From NCBI GenBank assembly GCA_030522415.1, contig CM060118.1, forward strand, positions 19,274,151 to 19,338,150: 64,000 bases of DNA. Reading direction: 5' to 3'. A model generated the notes under the pieces. The model did not search any database. It was not told the origin of the DNA and saw only the letters and a program-made list of their open reading frames with translations. Both the position numbers and the translations under genes were made by a program. Shown here piece after piece: positions 41,925 through 55,149 of this stretch. The stretch's first letter is position 1, and every line of letters begins with the position of its first letter. Source of the stretch: Channallabes apus. Its lineage: Eukaryota; Chordata; Actinopteri; Siluriformes; Clariidae.

Positions 41925-43473
41925 CAACCCCTGGCAAAAATTCTGGAATCACCCCTCTCAGAAGATGTTCATTCAAATGTTTAATTGTGTAGAAAAAAAA
42001 ACAAGCACATACATGCCACAAAACTATTTTCACTCAACAATCCAAACTTCTGGCTGTATAAAACACTTTTTAAAAAAAACAAAGAAAGATAACAATAGTA
42101 AACGACAACTGTTTTAACAGCTCAAACAGAGGAAAAAAAATATGGAATCACCATGCACTTTGCATTTCTACAACTGCTAATTAGTCTACAGTTAAAAAAG
42201 AATGCTTGCACACATTAGGGATGTGTTGAACCAAGATGATTGACATAACTCATAGCTCCAACACGAGAGATGTCAGTTGAAACAAAGGAGAGAATTATCA
42301 AACTTCTTGGTTGTTCCCAGTCAGCTGTGTTTAAAATCTGGACCAAGTACAAATCAAATGGAAAGGTTGTAAAAGGGAAGCGTACTGGTAGACCAAGAAA
42401 GACATCAAAGCGCCAAGACAGAAAACTTAAAGCAATATGACTTGAAAACAGAAAATGCACAACAAAACAAATGAGGAACAAATGGGCAGAAAGTGGAGTC
42501 AATGTCTGTGACCGGACAGTAAGAAATCGCCTAAAAGAAATGGGATTTACATACAGAAAAGCCAAAAGAAAACCATCATTAACATCTAAACAGAAAAAAA
42601 CAAGGGTTCAGTGGGCTAAAGAAAGACAATCTTGGACTGCGGATGACTGGATGAGAGTTATATTCAGTGATGAATCACGAATCTGCATTGCGCAGGGTGA
42701 TGATGCTGGAACTTTTGTTTGGTGCCGTTCCAATGAAATTAATAAAGACAACTGCCTGAAGAAAACATGCAAATTTCCACAATCATTATTGATATGGGGT
42801 TGTATGTCAGATAAAGGTATGGGAGACATGACAGTCATTACATCTTCTATAAATGTACAAGTTTATGTTGAGATTTTGGACACTTTTCTTATTCCATCAA
42901 TTGAAAGGATGTTTGGTGATGGTAGCATCATTTTTCAGGATGATAATGCATCGTGCCATAGGGCAAAATCTGTGAAAACATTCCTACAGGAAATACATAT
43001 AATGTCAATGGCATGGCCTGCAAATAGTCCGGACCTTAATCCAATTGAAAATCTGTGGTGGAAATGAAAGAAAATGGTCCAGGACAAGGCTCCAACCTGC
43101 AAAGCTGATCTGGCAACTGCAATAAGACAAAGCTGGAGACAGACTGATGAAGTATACTGTTGGACATTAGTTAAATCCAGGCCTCAGAGAATTCAAGCTG
43201 TTATAAAAGCCAGAGGGGGTGCAACAAAGTACAAGTAGTGTTTTTATTTGGTGATTCCATATTTTTTTCCTCTGTTTGAGCTGTTAAAACAGTTGTCGTT
43301 GACTATAGTTATCTTTCTTTGTTTTTTTTAAGTGTTTTATACAGCCAGAAGTTTGGATTGTTGAGTGAAAATAGTTTTGTGGCATGTATGTGCTTGTTTT
43401 TTTTTCTACACAATTAAACATTTGAATGAACATCTTCTGAGAGGGGTGATTCCAGAATTTTTGCCAGGGGTTG
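41925..43473 (+). mobile_element. Tc1-like element, 1549 bp, inserted at the palindrome axis
   Basis: Terminal repeats of about 228 bp start caacccctggcaaaaattct and end in its complement, with TA on each side. A second tggaatcacc motif lies near the inner end of each repeat, an IR/DR layout as in Sleeping Beauty-type elements. The two terminal repeats differ at several places, unlike the outer arms. Confidence 0.9.
42270..43238 (+). pseudogene. Tc1-like DD34E transposase, two stop codons
   Basis: The frame starts MSVETKERIIKLLGCSQSAV with a HTH and GRPRKT motif. A TGA at about 42438 interrupts it. The main frame (42471-43067) then has the catalytic blocks FSDESR, IIFQDDNASCHRAK and [18 protein letters not shown] follows WWK, after which the same frame continues (KMVQDKAPTCKADLATAIRQ) to the natural stop at 43238. 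Only these two stops separate it from an open frame of about 320 codons, so it died recently. Confidence 0.9.
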
Positions 43474-44689
43474 TACATGTATATTTTTATATTTCTTATT
43501 TATAATAAAAATCGCTTCGTGATAATATTCATATATTATATTTGATAATAATAATATGAATATTTGATTGTGATGTCCTCATATATTTGACAGAGATTTT
43601 GTGGGGGTGCAATCAGTGGCAGGGAGGCATTTTAGCGCATAACACCGGTACGCAGCGTTTCTGAAAGATTTAGCTCCAGCAGGCTGTAACAGGAGAAGAT
43701 CTAAAAATATTTTTATTTGTAAAAACTTCTCTGTCCACTCCGGAGCAAGAAAATATGCGATTTGTCATTTTTGTGTGTTTATTTCTTGATAAACAAATGA
43801 GATAATCTCGGTTCACCTCCAGTGCTCAAATATCCCCCTCTTGGTCGGCGAGTGCGAGTGACGTCACTCCCCATACAATCCCGCCCCACAGTATAGACCC
43901 GCCCCTGACGCTGATTGACAGGTTTCTGTGTAACGTGTTGGAAATGCAATTGCAAATGGATTAGCGATTGCGTTTGAATTTTGGCCGGCTTGACGCGCGG
44001 CGCAGAGAAAGTGAAAAAGCAAACGTGGTGATTGATTTTGCTACTTAAATATGACAGGTTCATGACGTGTAAGACCTGGGAAATACAAATGCAAATGGAC
44101 TTTGTTTTTTCATTTGAAATTTGGCAGTCAGTGTGCGCTCGCAAAGGCGAATCAGCAAACGGTAATGCAAAGTTTGCAATTGCATTTGAATTATGGCACA
44201 CTTTGTGCGTCCACGTATGGGAAACGCAATTGCAAAAGCTATTTGCAATTGCATTTGAATATTGTCCGCGATATCGTTCCATAATTATCAACAGTGCAGG
44301 GAACACTGCTTATTTTCAGCAAGGTCTCTGTATGAGTCCCTTAAAATGGTCTTCTTGACAAAACATTATCCTTTTTTTTTTCAGAATTAATAATAGGCTT
44401 CTATAAGAAAGTCTCACAATGAGCAGAGTAGCTGACCCTATTCTGTGTGTGAAGCATTGTGCAACATTGTGCACTGAGGACAAACACACTTAATATGTAC
44501 CATAAAAAAGCAGACACACTATTCTCTTTTATATCCACATAATAACTGACTGGTGGAAATAACAATCATCTATTCATGGCTAGATAGCTGGCACCATACA
44601 AAATAACATTGGTAACAGCAAACCCGAGATCCCATAAAGGTTACATACAAAATATAATTCCAAAATATAATTTTTTTAATTCCAATTTT

Positions 44690-45120
44690 TTTCTTTTGTT
44701 GATGAAATGCACTTGGGTGATGAATCTGTAGAAGCCATTTTGCTGGCATGATTTTTTCCACATGTCCTCTTTGAGAGACGATTTTTCTGAATAATCTTCT
44801 GAATCCTACTATGAATACTTCTATCTTGATGGCAATGATCTTGCAGGATGACACTGCACCTTTCCATAAGACATGAGGGTTCACTGAATGATTTGATAAA
44901 TATTCAATTTATTTACATGCTATGGCCATCACAGCTACCAGATCTCAACCCAACTGAACACTCATGAATTATTTTGGACTAATGTCCTCTCCATTACAAT
45001 CATATAACACCAACCGATTACACAGATTGCCTGGAGAAAATAGTTAACTCCCTTTAATTTGGATTACAGCACACAATGCTGTGGCCAATATACATGTGTA
45101 AAAATGATTCCTTATGCTTC
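44690..45120 (+). mobile_element. Decayed Tc1-type transposase relic
   Basis: Around 44840 the + strand reads ILQDDTAPFHKT, and around 44935 a shifted frame gives PSQLPDLNPTEHS, the second and third catalytic blocks of a DD34E transposase. Stops and shifts are frequent. Confidence 0.6.
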
Positions 45121-46790
45121 CAAAACGATTCTATCAAACTTTGAGACCTAAAGTATGGCCATGCCATCAAGGAAGAAAAAATCCATAGATGTGATAACCT
45201 GGTTATTCAGTAAATTCAAGAAACTGACTTCATTTTATTGCCTAAACCTGACCAACGAAAGCCAGATCACAACACTGCCTTCAGATACTTGTACAGTGGG
45301 CAGTGTGCATGAGAGCCACATCAATTCATGTGCTTCCATTTCTTACCCTGATGCACCCATCGCTCTGGAATAAATCTGGACTCATGGCCACATGATCTTT
45401 TTCCATTGCTACGAAAGTCCAATCTTTATGCTCACTAGGAAACTGAAACCTCTTTCAAATTTTTTAAACCACATTTTTTCCAGAAGGCTCAGCACTATCC
45501 TTTCAGGTATTAATAATGCACGGGCAGTTTCTAAATCAATTTTAATGTTTTCCTTGCTTGTTGCAGGCCAATAATTTAACCTTCTGAATTATTTTTTTTT
45601 TGGCCAGGTAGCTTGTTGAAGAGTGGAGTTTATCTCTCCAGCAAAGTTCTAAGGATTTGTAGAATTTGACCTAAGGTGCACTGGAGCTGATGTGATGGTT
45701 TGAGGTTTTTATTATTCTAAAAAAGACTTCCTTTGATAACAGTATTTAAATCCAGTGTTTAGAGGGCTACACATCACCTGACATAGCCTTACCTAAACAT
45801 ATAAAAAGGTTTATTCTACGTTAAAAGATTACATGACCTCTATCATAGTGAATTGAAATACGTTATGTGTTATGACTTTTTCCTGGATAGATTACATAAA
45901 TATGCAATGAACACTACATTTGTAGGTCAGTGTACAGTGATGTGTTATACTGATCACCTTTAGAATGAAGTAGAAGCACTGACAGTGTGCCAGAACCCTT
46001 CGCCCAGCCTCAGCACCTGGTCTCACTAATCCTCTTGTTGCTGAATGGTCACAAATCTCCACAGCCACACTCTAAAACTGAGTGGAAAGCCTTCCTAAAG
46101 AGTAACGATTAGTACGGTACTTCATGTTACTACAGCTTTTTCAAATACTCAAAGGTTCTAATGAAAGTCAGCCGAAATAGCAGGCCTGACAAAATCATTT
46201 TATATAATAATTTTAGATATAATATTCCATAATTATGTCACTAGTTATAAAGAACATAATGATGTAATGTAACCCAGACTACAGAAAGTGTTTTCCCTTC
46301 TTAATATAGAATGTTAGTCATTAATCCTATTACCTTGTGATCTCAAATTGTAATATATATAAAAAAAAAAATATATATATATATATATGTTATTTATTAA
46401 TTTATTTACTTGCTTACTTACATTTCAAGTGAATTTTATAAATAATTATGTTGCTATATTCATAGATCTGGACTTTACAATGAATGATTATTTACTGCAC
46501 ATTTAAATAGAGTAAAAGAGCTGCAGATGCTGTATACGTGTAATTTCCTGGCAGACTGATGTCTTTTTAATGATAGTCATGTACCCTGTCAATACCCTGG
46601 AACCATGAGTCAGAATTATAGTAGATTAGGATCTCTGCATTGTTGCACAGTTGACATCTAACTCAGTGAGAAATACTGCACATACTCTGCATTAAACACA
46701 ACACTAAATAGCTTGGTTCCTGTAGCCTTGTACCCATACGTTCCTTGTGCCAGTGGTAAAGAGAAGTCAGATTCTGGTGTGCTTTGTTCT
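45121..46790. other. Noncoding interval
   Basis: AT-rich, with short tracts such as (TA)n near 46370. Short frames here lack family resemblance. Confidence 0.5.
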
Positions 46791-46795
46791 GCATA

Positions 46796-46883
46796 GAGGA
46801 AGTGAGCTTATGCCTGAGCTGCACAGATCTGTGGAGAGATATGACGATGCTGCTCGCTCCAGCATATTGCAGCTCATCTCAGG
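46796..46883 (+). other. Exon-like segment, unassigned
   Basis: A GC-richer stretch of 88 bases stands between an acceptor-like tgttctgcatag and a donor-like ctcag/gtacaa. One frame is open and reads SELMPELHRSVERYDDAARS. I cannot assign it to a gene; no partner exon is visible nearby. Confidence 0.25.
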
Positions 46884-47687
46884 TACAAAAGGTGCCAAAC
46901 TGTTACTGTAACAAGAGAGTGGTTAGACAAGACCACAGACATGCTTAACATGTTTCTATGTTTCATGCTTCTAAACTGTGCTAAAATTAGTTTCACTGCA
47001 TCTGTCATACTTTATAGGTTTTCATTTGTTACTTATATTATGCACATAGGTGATCTTGGGTCAAACTGAATTTTATGGTTAGATTATATCCGTGATTTAT
47101 CATGGTAGACATTTTGAAAATCAAATCAAACTTTAACTTTATTTGCTTTGTTTGCATGATGTTCTTAAACTGAATACAGTTTTATGTGCCCTCTGCTGAC
47201 CAGAACCATTCCCTACAGATAAATTAAAATCATGTGGGAGCCACTGAGCGCCAATTGAACATTTTTTCCATAGAGAGAAAGATGATTGAGAATGTCCTTT
47301 GTTTACCTTCAGTTGTGAGTCATTTGGTCATAGCAAAATTAATACTCTATGTAAGTTATTTAAGTTATATTTCATCATAGGGTGAAAGTGATTGTTCATA
47401 ATAACTTTGTATTAATATGCTTTGAATCTTTCATCAAAGGGTATAAGCAAACACAAACAATGGCAGCAAATGATCTCATAACAAAGCCAAGCATAAGTTT
47501 TTCTTGAATTTATCTCTAATATTGTCATGTGATAGAGCATATATGGAAATAAATAAATATTTAATAATTAAATAATACTTCAATTATTTAAGTATTAATG
47601 TTCAAAAAAGAGAGATAGAATTTCATACCTTCTTATTCCCCCCCATGGTTTTATTGTTTTCAACGTCATATATTAATACTGGGTAGC

Positions 47688-47810
47688 ACAGTGGCATAGT
47701 GGTAAGCACTGTTGCCTCCAGCATTGATGGTTCAATTCCTGTCATGGACCTGCTTGCGTGGAGTTTGTATGTTCTCCCTGGAAGGTTGGTGGAGTGAGTT
47801 TTGTGCATAC
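47688..47810 (+). mobile_element. SINE 5' head
   Basis: Begins gggtagcacagtggcatagt with A box and has a B-box-like ggttcaattcc, then gtggagtttgtatgttctcc, and breaks off. Same family as the repeat at 33495. Confidence 0.75.
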
Positions 47811-47883
47811 TTGGCAAAGGCAATGAACTGGCTCCAGGATTGCAGATGATCATGACAGAAGATACAGAGGTATCTCCTGGATC

Positions 47884-48930
47884 TTAGGCTTGGTTTGGCC
47901 ATTGCTTTGAGGGTGGTATCCAGAAGAAAGGCTTACCGTCACACCCAGGAGTTGAGAAAAGACTTTCCAGAATCTCACTGCGGTCCCCTGTCAGATACAA
48001 CATCCTCTGGGATCCCAAAAATCCAGAAAACCTGATTGAAGGGGGGGGGGGGGGGTTCGCAGAGGGGAGACCTTTTAAAGAAACCAGGCGACAGGACTTT
48101 GAAAATCGATCCACTATGATCAGGATGCAGGTGTTGCCATCAAAGCAGGGAAGGTCTGTGACAAGTCTACCCCTAGGTGTGACCAAGGATGCCAGGGAAT
48201 TGGTAGGGGTAGCAGTTTTCCAGAGGGTAGGTGTCTGGGTGTTTTGGTCGTAGCACATTCCCGGCATCCTCTAATGTACTTCGCCCATGTTTGGCCACCA
48301 GGAACATTCTTTGAGCTGTGAGAGGGTTTGATTGGCAGTGACGAGTGCGCTTGGTGAATAAATTAATCACATTGAGTTGCGGGACATAGATTCGGTTGGG
48401 GGGGACATTCAGGTGGGGAGGGCTCAGAGGCAGTGGCTTGTTGGATTTCATCCACCAGCACCCACTGGATAGGAGAGACAAATAGGGTCGGGGGAAGAAT
48501 GCTGTCAGGGTGTTCCAGGTTCTCATCAGGCTCGTGGAGGCGGGAGAAAGCATTGGCTTTGGTGTTCTTTGTTCCAAAGGTGATCCAGTCGTCCCCCTCA
48601 CTTATTTGAACGAGATTGTAGGTGCTCTGGAGATCCAACTTAGTGAAAATCCTTGTGTCTCATAGTTGTTCTAGGGCAAGGATGAGAGGAAGTGGATAAT
48701 ATCGAATATAACCTTGACAAAGGGCCTCCTGAATGTACTCTTCCATGGCTTTCTGTTCGGGAATCATCAAGGAATAGATTTTCTCTATGGGCACAGGGAT
48801 GAGATCAATGGCAAAGTCTCATGGTCAATGTGGGGGTAGTTGTGTGGCTCAAGATATTGCTCACCAGAGATCCAGTTGTGCGAGTCCACCAGCTTTTGTA
48901 TTGAGTCCATGCCCGTCGGGTTAATTTTTG
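47884..48930 (-). mobile_element. Ty3/gypsy pol relic, internally deleted
   Basis: Minus-strand order: RT start (IFTKLDLQSTYNLVQISEGD) joined by a deletion to the RNase H end (TKNTKANAFSRLHEP), then spacer, then an integrase core ([36 protein letters not shown]) that frays after a poly-C run. Several frameshifts. No LTRs were found. Further upstream pieces up to about 48930 resemble RT. Confidence 0.75.
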
Positions 48931-48934
48931 TGGG

Positions 48935-51900
48935 TCACAGAATAACAAAGATGCAGAAAACCCAAATGGGTGTTTTTATTGATAATAAAAGGGGTATGGT
49001 TGTGGATGAGATGTGGATAAGGAGAGTCTTATCTGGTATGGTGCCGGAGCTGATGGACGGATCATCACAGACGGGAAGGATGATGAACACGACACAGAGG
49101 TAGGAGAGATGATTAGACAAGAGGACAGGAGACGAGGCGTAGAACGAGTCCTTTTCCGTAATGGAGATCAGGTGATAAGCTTTACAGAGGAATGAATAAA
49201 TTTATATCTAGATTCCTCTAGGTGGTATAAAATATTTTATAACAATAATGCACATTCAACTTCAACCCTGCCATGTAAAAATTTTAGTAGTGTATTTATC
49301 ACACCATGAATGTTCTTAGTTAAGTTCCCAATATTTTTACATTGCATTTACTGTTTTTATCTATGCTAAAGCTGCACATTTTGCCACCCTCTGCTTTGCC
49401 ATGACAAACTGTAATAATGTACTACATACTTATTTTATATTTCTAGTTATATAATTTAATGTGTGTGAATGTTGACCAGAGGTCTTTCCACGGTCATACA
49501 AGATTGGAATAAGTACAGTGGTTCAGATTGACCTCTACAGTCCCTAGTTGGACTACAGAGATTCCTAGATGGATGGAGTTATATAACTTACTTAACGTAA
49601 ATACAAATGTAAATACTAAAAAATAGACAAAGTGGGAAGGATTGATGTCACTGATCATTAACAACCGAAGATAAGAATTTTAATAGTCAAAAGATCTTAT
49701 ATGCTAATATGTTACTTACTGTATGTAATGATGAGGTTGTTGGTATAGCAAAATAATCAATGATGGGAGCCATGTTATGTCGCCCAATATACAGTATAGC
49801 GCTGTTACAGCCCTGAACAGCATCCTATAACAGCATGATCTATTTTTGTAGAGAATATAAACTGCAAAAAATATGAAGTGTAACAAATTGTACAATGTAA
49901 CAATGTAAAACATTATCATTCAAATATTTTGTATTTAGCTTATAGTAACTTTGATGTCCAGTAGGTAATATGAACCACAATTTGGAATAACAATCAGTAT
50001 TACTACTTGCACTCAGCAGCCTTAATATGATTTGCATAACATTTCCAGATGTAATCTACACATCCACGCCGTGAATCTTCTCTTCTGGCTCCAGATATTA
50101 ATTACAAAGTTTGTTGGAAATCATGGGAAACATTAAAAACAATACGAAAAAATAAAAAAGGCTTACATGCCTTCCCTACCAGATTAAGTTCCACTAAGGT
50201 TTTTGACAACAGCACCATATCACAGCACAGGGACTACCAAATGCAACAGGTTCCCATGCACACACAACTTGTGTATCTCATCTTTTTTTGTACATGAAAT
50301 AATTGTATGTCTTCTGCATGTTGTACCATTATCTCTCTGCTTTTATTTAGTAATTATTCCTTTACTAAATATGTAAAGTGCCTAATAAATAATGTAAATT
50401 TTCCCAAATTCAGCAAATCCAGTACTTGTGATTTCTCAAAGCATCTAAAAAAAATAATACATAGAAATAAAAAAAAAAGGTTCATATATAAATGTAAATA
50501 TACAGTACACGCGCACGTACACACAAACACATAAAAATCTAAGCTAATTTTTTTACTTGTAAGAGAATTTTTTAGGTATCATCATCGCCATCAGCATCAT
50601 CCTCATCCTCATCATCATTATAATTAATAATAGTAGTAGTAGTAATAGTTACTCCCACTTGAAATAAATTTCTGTGTACAAAGGATCAATGTTTATCTTC
50701 AGCATTATTTCAGCTTTAAGTTGTATCAAGGTCACTTTGAAATTCCCTAAACTAAATATGGAATATATTAAATGTTTAATATATTAAATAATATATTTAT
50801 TGTATAATAGATTTAAACTTTCTAAAAAATTATTGATTATCATTGAAATGAGAAAGCAGAGGTTTTTAACTAATTAAGCAAACTATTCCCATAGGCAAAG
50901 GAAACAAGTTCAGATAGGCATGAAATTGCATTCACCTTGTGTGCCCTAATTCCAGCCACCAGCACCATCTCACCATATGTCATGTACAGTATGGAGAGCA
51001 GTGATTTCATTTAATGCTTCATAATTCTCTATGACTGATATGGATTTTAGCCAATTAAGCCATTTTAGTATTCTATCTTATTCCCTAGTTGCGTTTATCA
51101 TTTATGAATTAATTGCTAATCAATGTTTAAACAGTTGTTCCTTATTTAGATGAGCACAGAGTAGAAATTGTTTAAAAACATTTACATTGTCTAAAAAATT
51201 TACAAAAACTGTAACAATATCTTAAATAGTTAATAGTCATTAATAGTCATCCTATTGGGCATTCTCTAGAAAGTATATGTTAAAACAATAATAATATATA
51301 CTTTTCAAAGGATTGATGTGTGTCACTCCTTTAGGTGAAAATAAGATTTGCTAAATGACAAACATTCACAATAAACAGGCCATTTCACTTTCATTTTTAT
51401 AAAATAAATGAAATCCTTATCCATTTCACTAATCTGTGCACACATGCCATGAAATTGCTCAGGATCAAACCCAGCACACAGGCTTGTTCATGCTTACAGT
51501 ATATATGACATATGGCTTTTTCCTGTATATCTATATAAGATTAATAAGATAATAAATGTGATTAATGTCTGTTCATCATGTCTGCCCCAGACAATAATTA
51601 AAAAAAAAATACATGTAGCAGCTGGCCATCCATGCTAATCTACAATCAATGAGTCAGACTGGTAGATGAGGTTTACATGCCTAATTGAACTGCACAATTA
51701 CTTAACTTGTACAAAGTAACCAGACAGCATAGCTTATATGACCTGATCTGTCATCACTGGCTTATCTGGGGCATGAATTATGTAGAAATGTGGGGTAAAT
51801 CAGTGTTCTGCAAAATGAAATATAGTAAGAATTTTTTACATGTTTATCTTGCAAGCTCTCAATAAACAATTACATTGTTCAATTGGATGCATTAAATAAA

Positions 51901-53280
51901 TAAATAGCATGTACAAACATTCAAAAACTCACTACTAGTTTGGTCATCCTAGACTGTAATATATATTTTATATAATCTTGAATATATTTTAAGTAAGTTT
52001 TACTAAAATTTGTTCACTATTTACATGTTTAAAAAATGATGCCTTTGTAAAATATGAACTGAAATAAAATTCGTTTTTAAAAGAAGCTTTTTTTTTTTAC
52101 CTACCTAAAATAAGAAATATACTTATTTAAAATTGAATTGTTCCCTTAAGAAATTAGGTTAATTCACAACAAAGGAAAAACAGCAAGGAGCTTTTGCTAT
52201 TTACGAAACCATCTTGGAGCTGTTTGAAAACAAGTCTGCAAAGATTTATCAGCAATCCTATTAAAACTTTCAAATATGAACTAGACATTAAACTTAAATT
52301 TTCTTTTGATTTTGTTTACTTGCAAAAATCCAAATGTGTTATATTTAAAAAATGGCAAAAAAAAAAATTCAAAGAAAAAGAAGTTGTTTCTCTGAACTGG
52401 AAGTGTTTGTGCAGCAGAGATCAGTTTGAAAAAACGCAGATGGAAACTCATGAACCACAAATTAAAACATTGTGCTCCCTTAAACCCCATTAATAGGTTG
52501 AAAATTATTTATAAATTATAAAGCTTCCTGTCTATCACAGTTATTAATACATGTCTCATAGAGTTTTTCATTTAGATAGTCACGCAAGAAAACTGTTAAA
52601 AAATTAAACACATTGATCTCAGAGATCTCAGTGAATTTAACACATTCATCTCAGTGGAGAATATATTTAAGTGCAAAAGTTGGGTGTTAACAGCACTAGC
52701 AGACTTAATATGGTGATAAAGTATAATTTTTGTTATTTGTATGACACAAATAACCGGGACATATTAAAACAAGTGATGTGTGTTTAGATCTAAAAACATT
52801 TGAACATCATATTAATTATTTAGACGTTCTGGCTTTTGTTAGTATTATTATGCTAAATTTTTATAATAATGGCACAATTATGGAATGACTGTAAACCCTG
52901 TCTGCTTTTTTTGTTCATGGACTTAGATGAGCTCCCACAATTCAATCATGCATGTTTCTTGAAGGAAAAGAAAAATAATGTGCTATAGATGCTCAGCAAT
53001 CAAGTCCATTTAATTAAGTAGTTCTCACTCATTGACCCCAAGTGAGTTACACTGTCCTGGCCAGATGGTAAGTTTTCTGTATTTTTAATGCACAGCTTTG
53101 GAGAAGCTTAACACTGATAGGCCTGCCAAAGTTAATTTGAATGTCATTAAAGTTTGAGTGAATGGAGTCGGGATAGGGTGGGGTGTATGTATGTGCATTA
53201 GTGCTGTTGTCCAGTGTGTGTGTGTGTGTGTGTGTTTGTGCATGTGGGGTTTGAGGAGTAATGTTTGGATGGGGCAATAG
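48935..53280. other. Gene-poor interval upstream of atoh7
   Basis: AT-rich noncoding DNA with no coding region I can support. A (TCA)n-like run lies at about 50576-50620. Retinal enhancers of atoh7 could be here, but I cannot point to one. Confidence 0.5.
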
Positions 53281-53290
53281 AATGGGGCTC

Positions 53291-53328
53291 CACCTGCTGC
53301 CACCTGTCAATATTCAAGTCCTATATAA
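53291..53328 (+). promoter_or_regulatory. atoh7: atoh7 core promoter: two E-boxes and a TATA box
   Basis: CACCTG occurs at 53291-53296 and 53301-53306, followed by TATATAA at 53322-53328. Transcription would start near 53355, about 160 bp before the ATG. Closely spaced E-boxes next to the TATA box are known in vertebrate Ath5 promoters, where Atoh7 or NeuroD factors bind. Confidence 0.75.
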
Positions 53329-53512
53329 GGATCTTTCCTCCTCAGGGAAAAATAGAGTGGGGTTTGGTGCTCACAAATCCTCTGGACCTGTGTAACAAAA
53401 CAAGACAAGGGAACAGCAAGAACCTGTAGTTGATTTTTCAAAATATCTCTGAGAAAATAGTTGTTTATCACTGGGGAATTATAATATCCGATTTGGACAT
53501 CTAATAAAAATG

Positions 53513-53935
53513 ATGAAGCCATGCACACCGGCCTGTGTGGATTTGAGTTCTGAGTGTGAGCCCAGAGCAATGGAGAAGTTTCAGAGTGTGGTACGGAAGA
53601 GGGTGGCAGCCAACGCCCGAGAGAGGAAGAGGATGCAGGGCTTGAATACAGCTTTTGACCAGCTGCGCAAAGTTGTTCCTCAGTGGGGTCAGGACAAGAA
53701 ACTTTCTAAGTATGAGACCTTGCAAATGGCTCTAAGCTACATCATGGCCCTGAACCGCATCCTGACTGATTCCAGTAGAAACAGCGCACCTCACAGGCAA
53801 TGGCTGGACCTGCAGTATGAAGGCCTGCAGTCAGAGAGCTACCCCTGCATTGGGAGTTATAGCTCATCTACTGAAAACGAGTGCATGTACACCTCCTTCT
53901 CCTCCCAGCATCAGAATTTCCAAGTCCTAACTTAG
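53513..53935 (+). CDS. atoh7: Atonal bHLH transcription factor 7 (Ath5)
   Basis: Single-exon gene of 140 aa. The bHLH domain spans about residues 29-84, with basic region [20 protein letters not shown] and the helix 2 stretch [20 protein letters not shown]. The loop KVVPQWGQ is diagnostic for ATOH7; ATOH1 differs there. The short C-terminus ends with [11 protein letters not shown], also seen in fish Ath5. It is the proneural factor for retinal ganglion cells. ATG 53510 is also in frame; 53513 gives the family start MKP and I prefer it. Polyadenylation signals aataaa lie near 54438 and 54577. Confidence 0.96.
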   Translation: MKPCTPACVDLSSECEPRAMEKFQSVVRKRVAANARERKRMQGLNTAFDQLRKVVPQWGQDKKLSKYETLQMALSYIMALNRILTDSSRNSAPHRQWLDLQYEGLQSESYPCIGSYSSSTENECMYTSFSSQHQNFQVLT

Positions 53936-53938
53936 ACT

Positions 53939-55149
53939 GAAACAAGATGGAGCGTTAATATACATCTCCTATTCTGTGGATACAGGACAGTAAATACATT
54001 TATATTACAATTATTTTTTAAGTACTAGTTCATATTGTTATTGATCAGCTATGATTAGCTTAGGTCAATATTATTTTAGCCATATAGCATGCATTGCTGA
54101 AAGCAATTTCAACACAAATGCCTAATTATGGTTATTAATTTATTATGTAGGGAGTAGTACTGGTTCTCCAGCAAACTTTCTATTGCTTTGTATCAAATCA
54201 TTTGATTCATGTGTGGAAGCTTAGTTAAAGCTTAGTGTACAATAATATCTGTAAATATATGCTTACATTTTTTTCTTGTTTTGCAATTTACTGTTAAATG
54301 TGATTTGTCGGCGGTTTTGTGTGTACTTTATCAGTAGCAACTTTCATTGTATACCATGTATAATGTCTAGTGAATAAGAAAAAAAAATAACTTGATAAGT
54401 TCAGTTTCTTATGTTCTAGACCTGGATAAGCACACAATAAATTGTTCATGACAACTATAATGACAAGATTTATGCTTATTCCTTGAATTCAATTGACATG
54501 CCTTGAATTAAGGAGCAATTTGATTGATTGTCATATTTATGTCACACGTATTGTGTTCTGTTTCATATAATATTTAAATAAAAATTTGAGTTTAAATTTG
54601 TTTAAGTTATTTTTTTAAGTTCCAGATTTACTGCAGTAAATCTAAGAGCTGTCAGGTGTTTGTCAGTCCTGGTGTGCTTACTGCCCAGATAAACGCTTGG
54701 CTATTTCACCAGACGTTTGTGTGCCATTAGATAAGGGGGATCCAAGTAAACAAGTCTCTGCTATTACTTCACAGAAAGCATAAATCATGTTTATAGCACA
54801 TGTGACATCACATCAAAAGGTCCTGATCATTAACTCATCTTTGTTAACAATAGTCCATTCAGTAGTGATCATATACCCTACAAGATATCAAAATTAATTA
54901 AACATTTTATGTTCAAGAACAAGACCAAGACAAATAATCGTTTTATTTTATGTGCCAAGATAAGTTAGGCTAGGCTGGATCGATTATAGTCTATAACAGA
55001 ATACAGTGAGGACATCAAGATTGTGAACTTGTTTAAAATCTTATCAAACCCTATGAATCCCAGACTAATAAAAGCCTTAGAAGCTGTTCATGTTTTGTTA
55101 TTATGACAATAAGGATAAGTATAATTGAAATTTACCAAATGCACAGTCA
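53939..55149. other. atoh7 3'UTR and flank
   Basis: AT-rich, no coding signal. The 3'UTR probably ends near one of the aataaa signals at about 54438 or 54577. Confidence 0.5.

Larger units (their letters stand above)
41115..44283. mobile_element. Foldback element: two 810-bp arms around a Tc1 insertion
   Basis: Arms 41115-41924 and 43474-44283 are inverted repeats of equal length, and I found no mismatch when reading them against each other. Ends are tatggaacgatatcgcgg and its complement. A 6-bp direct repeat ATTATC flanks the whole (41109-41114 and 44284-44289), so it behaves as a transposed unit. The arms hold many copies of motifs like aaatgcaattgcaaa and a tgacgtca site. A 167-codon frame is open in each arm but has no known domain. 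Superfamily unknown. Confidence 0.85.

Noticed and set aside
45155..45574. Two short + strand frames after the transposase relic
   Set aside because: No catalytic motifs or known domains; probably noncoding transposon remains.
52194..52493. 99-codon lysine-rich frame
   Set aside because: AT-rich composition, no start context, no family match.
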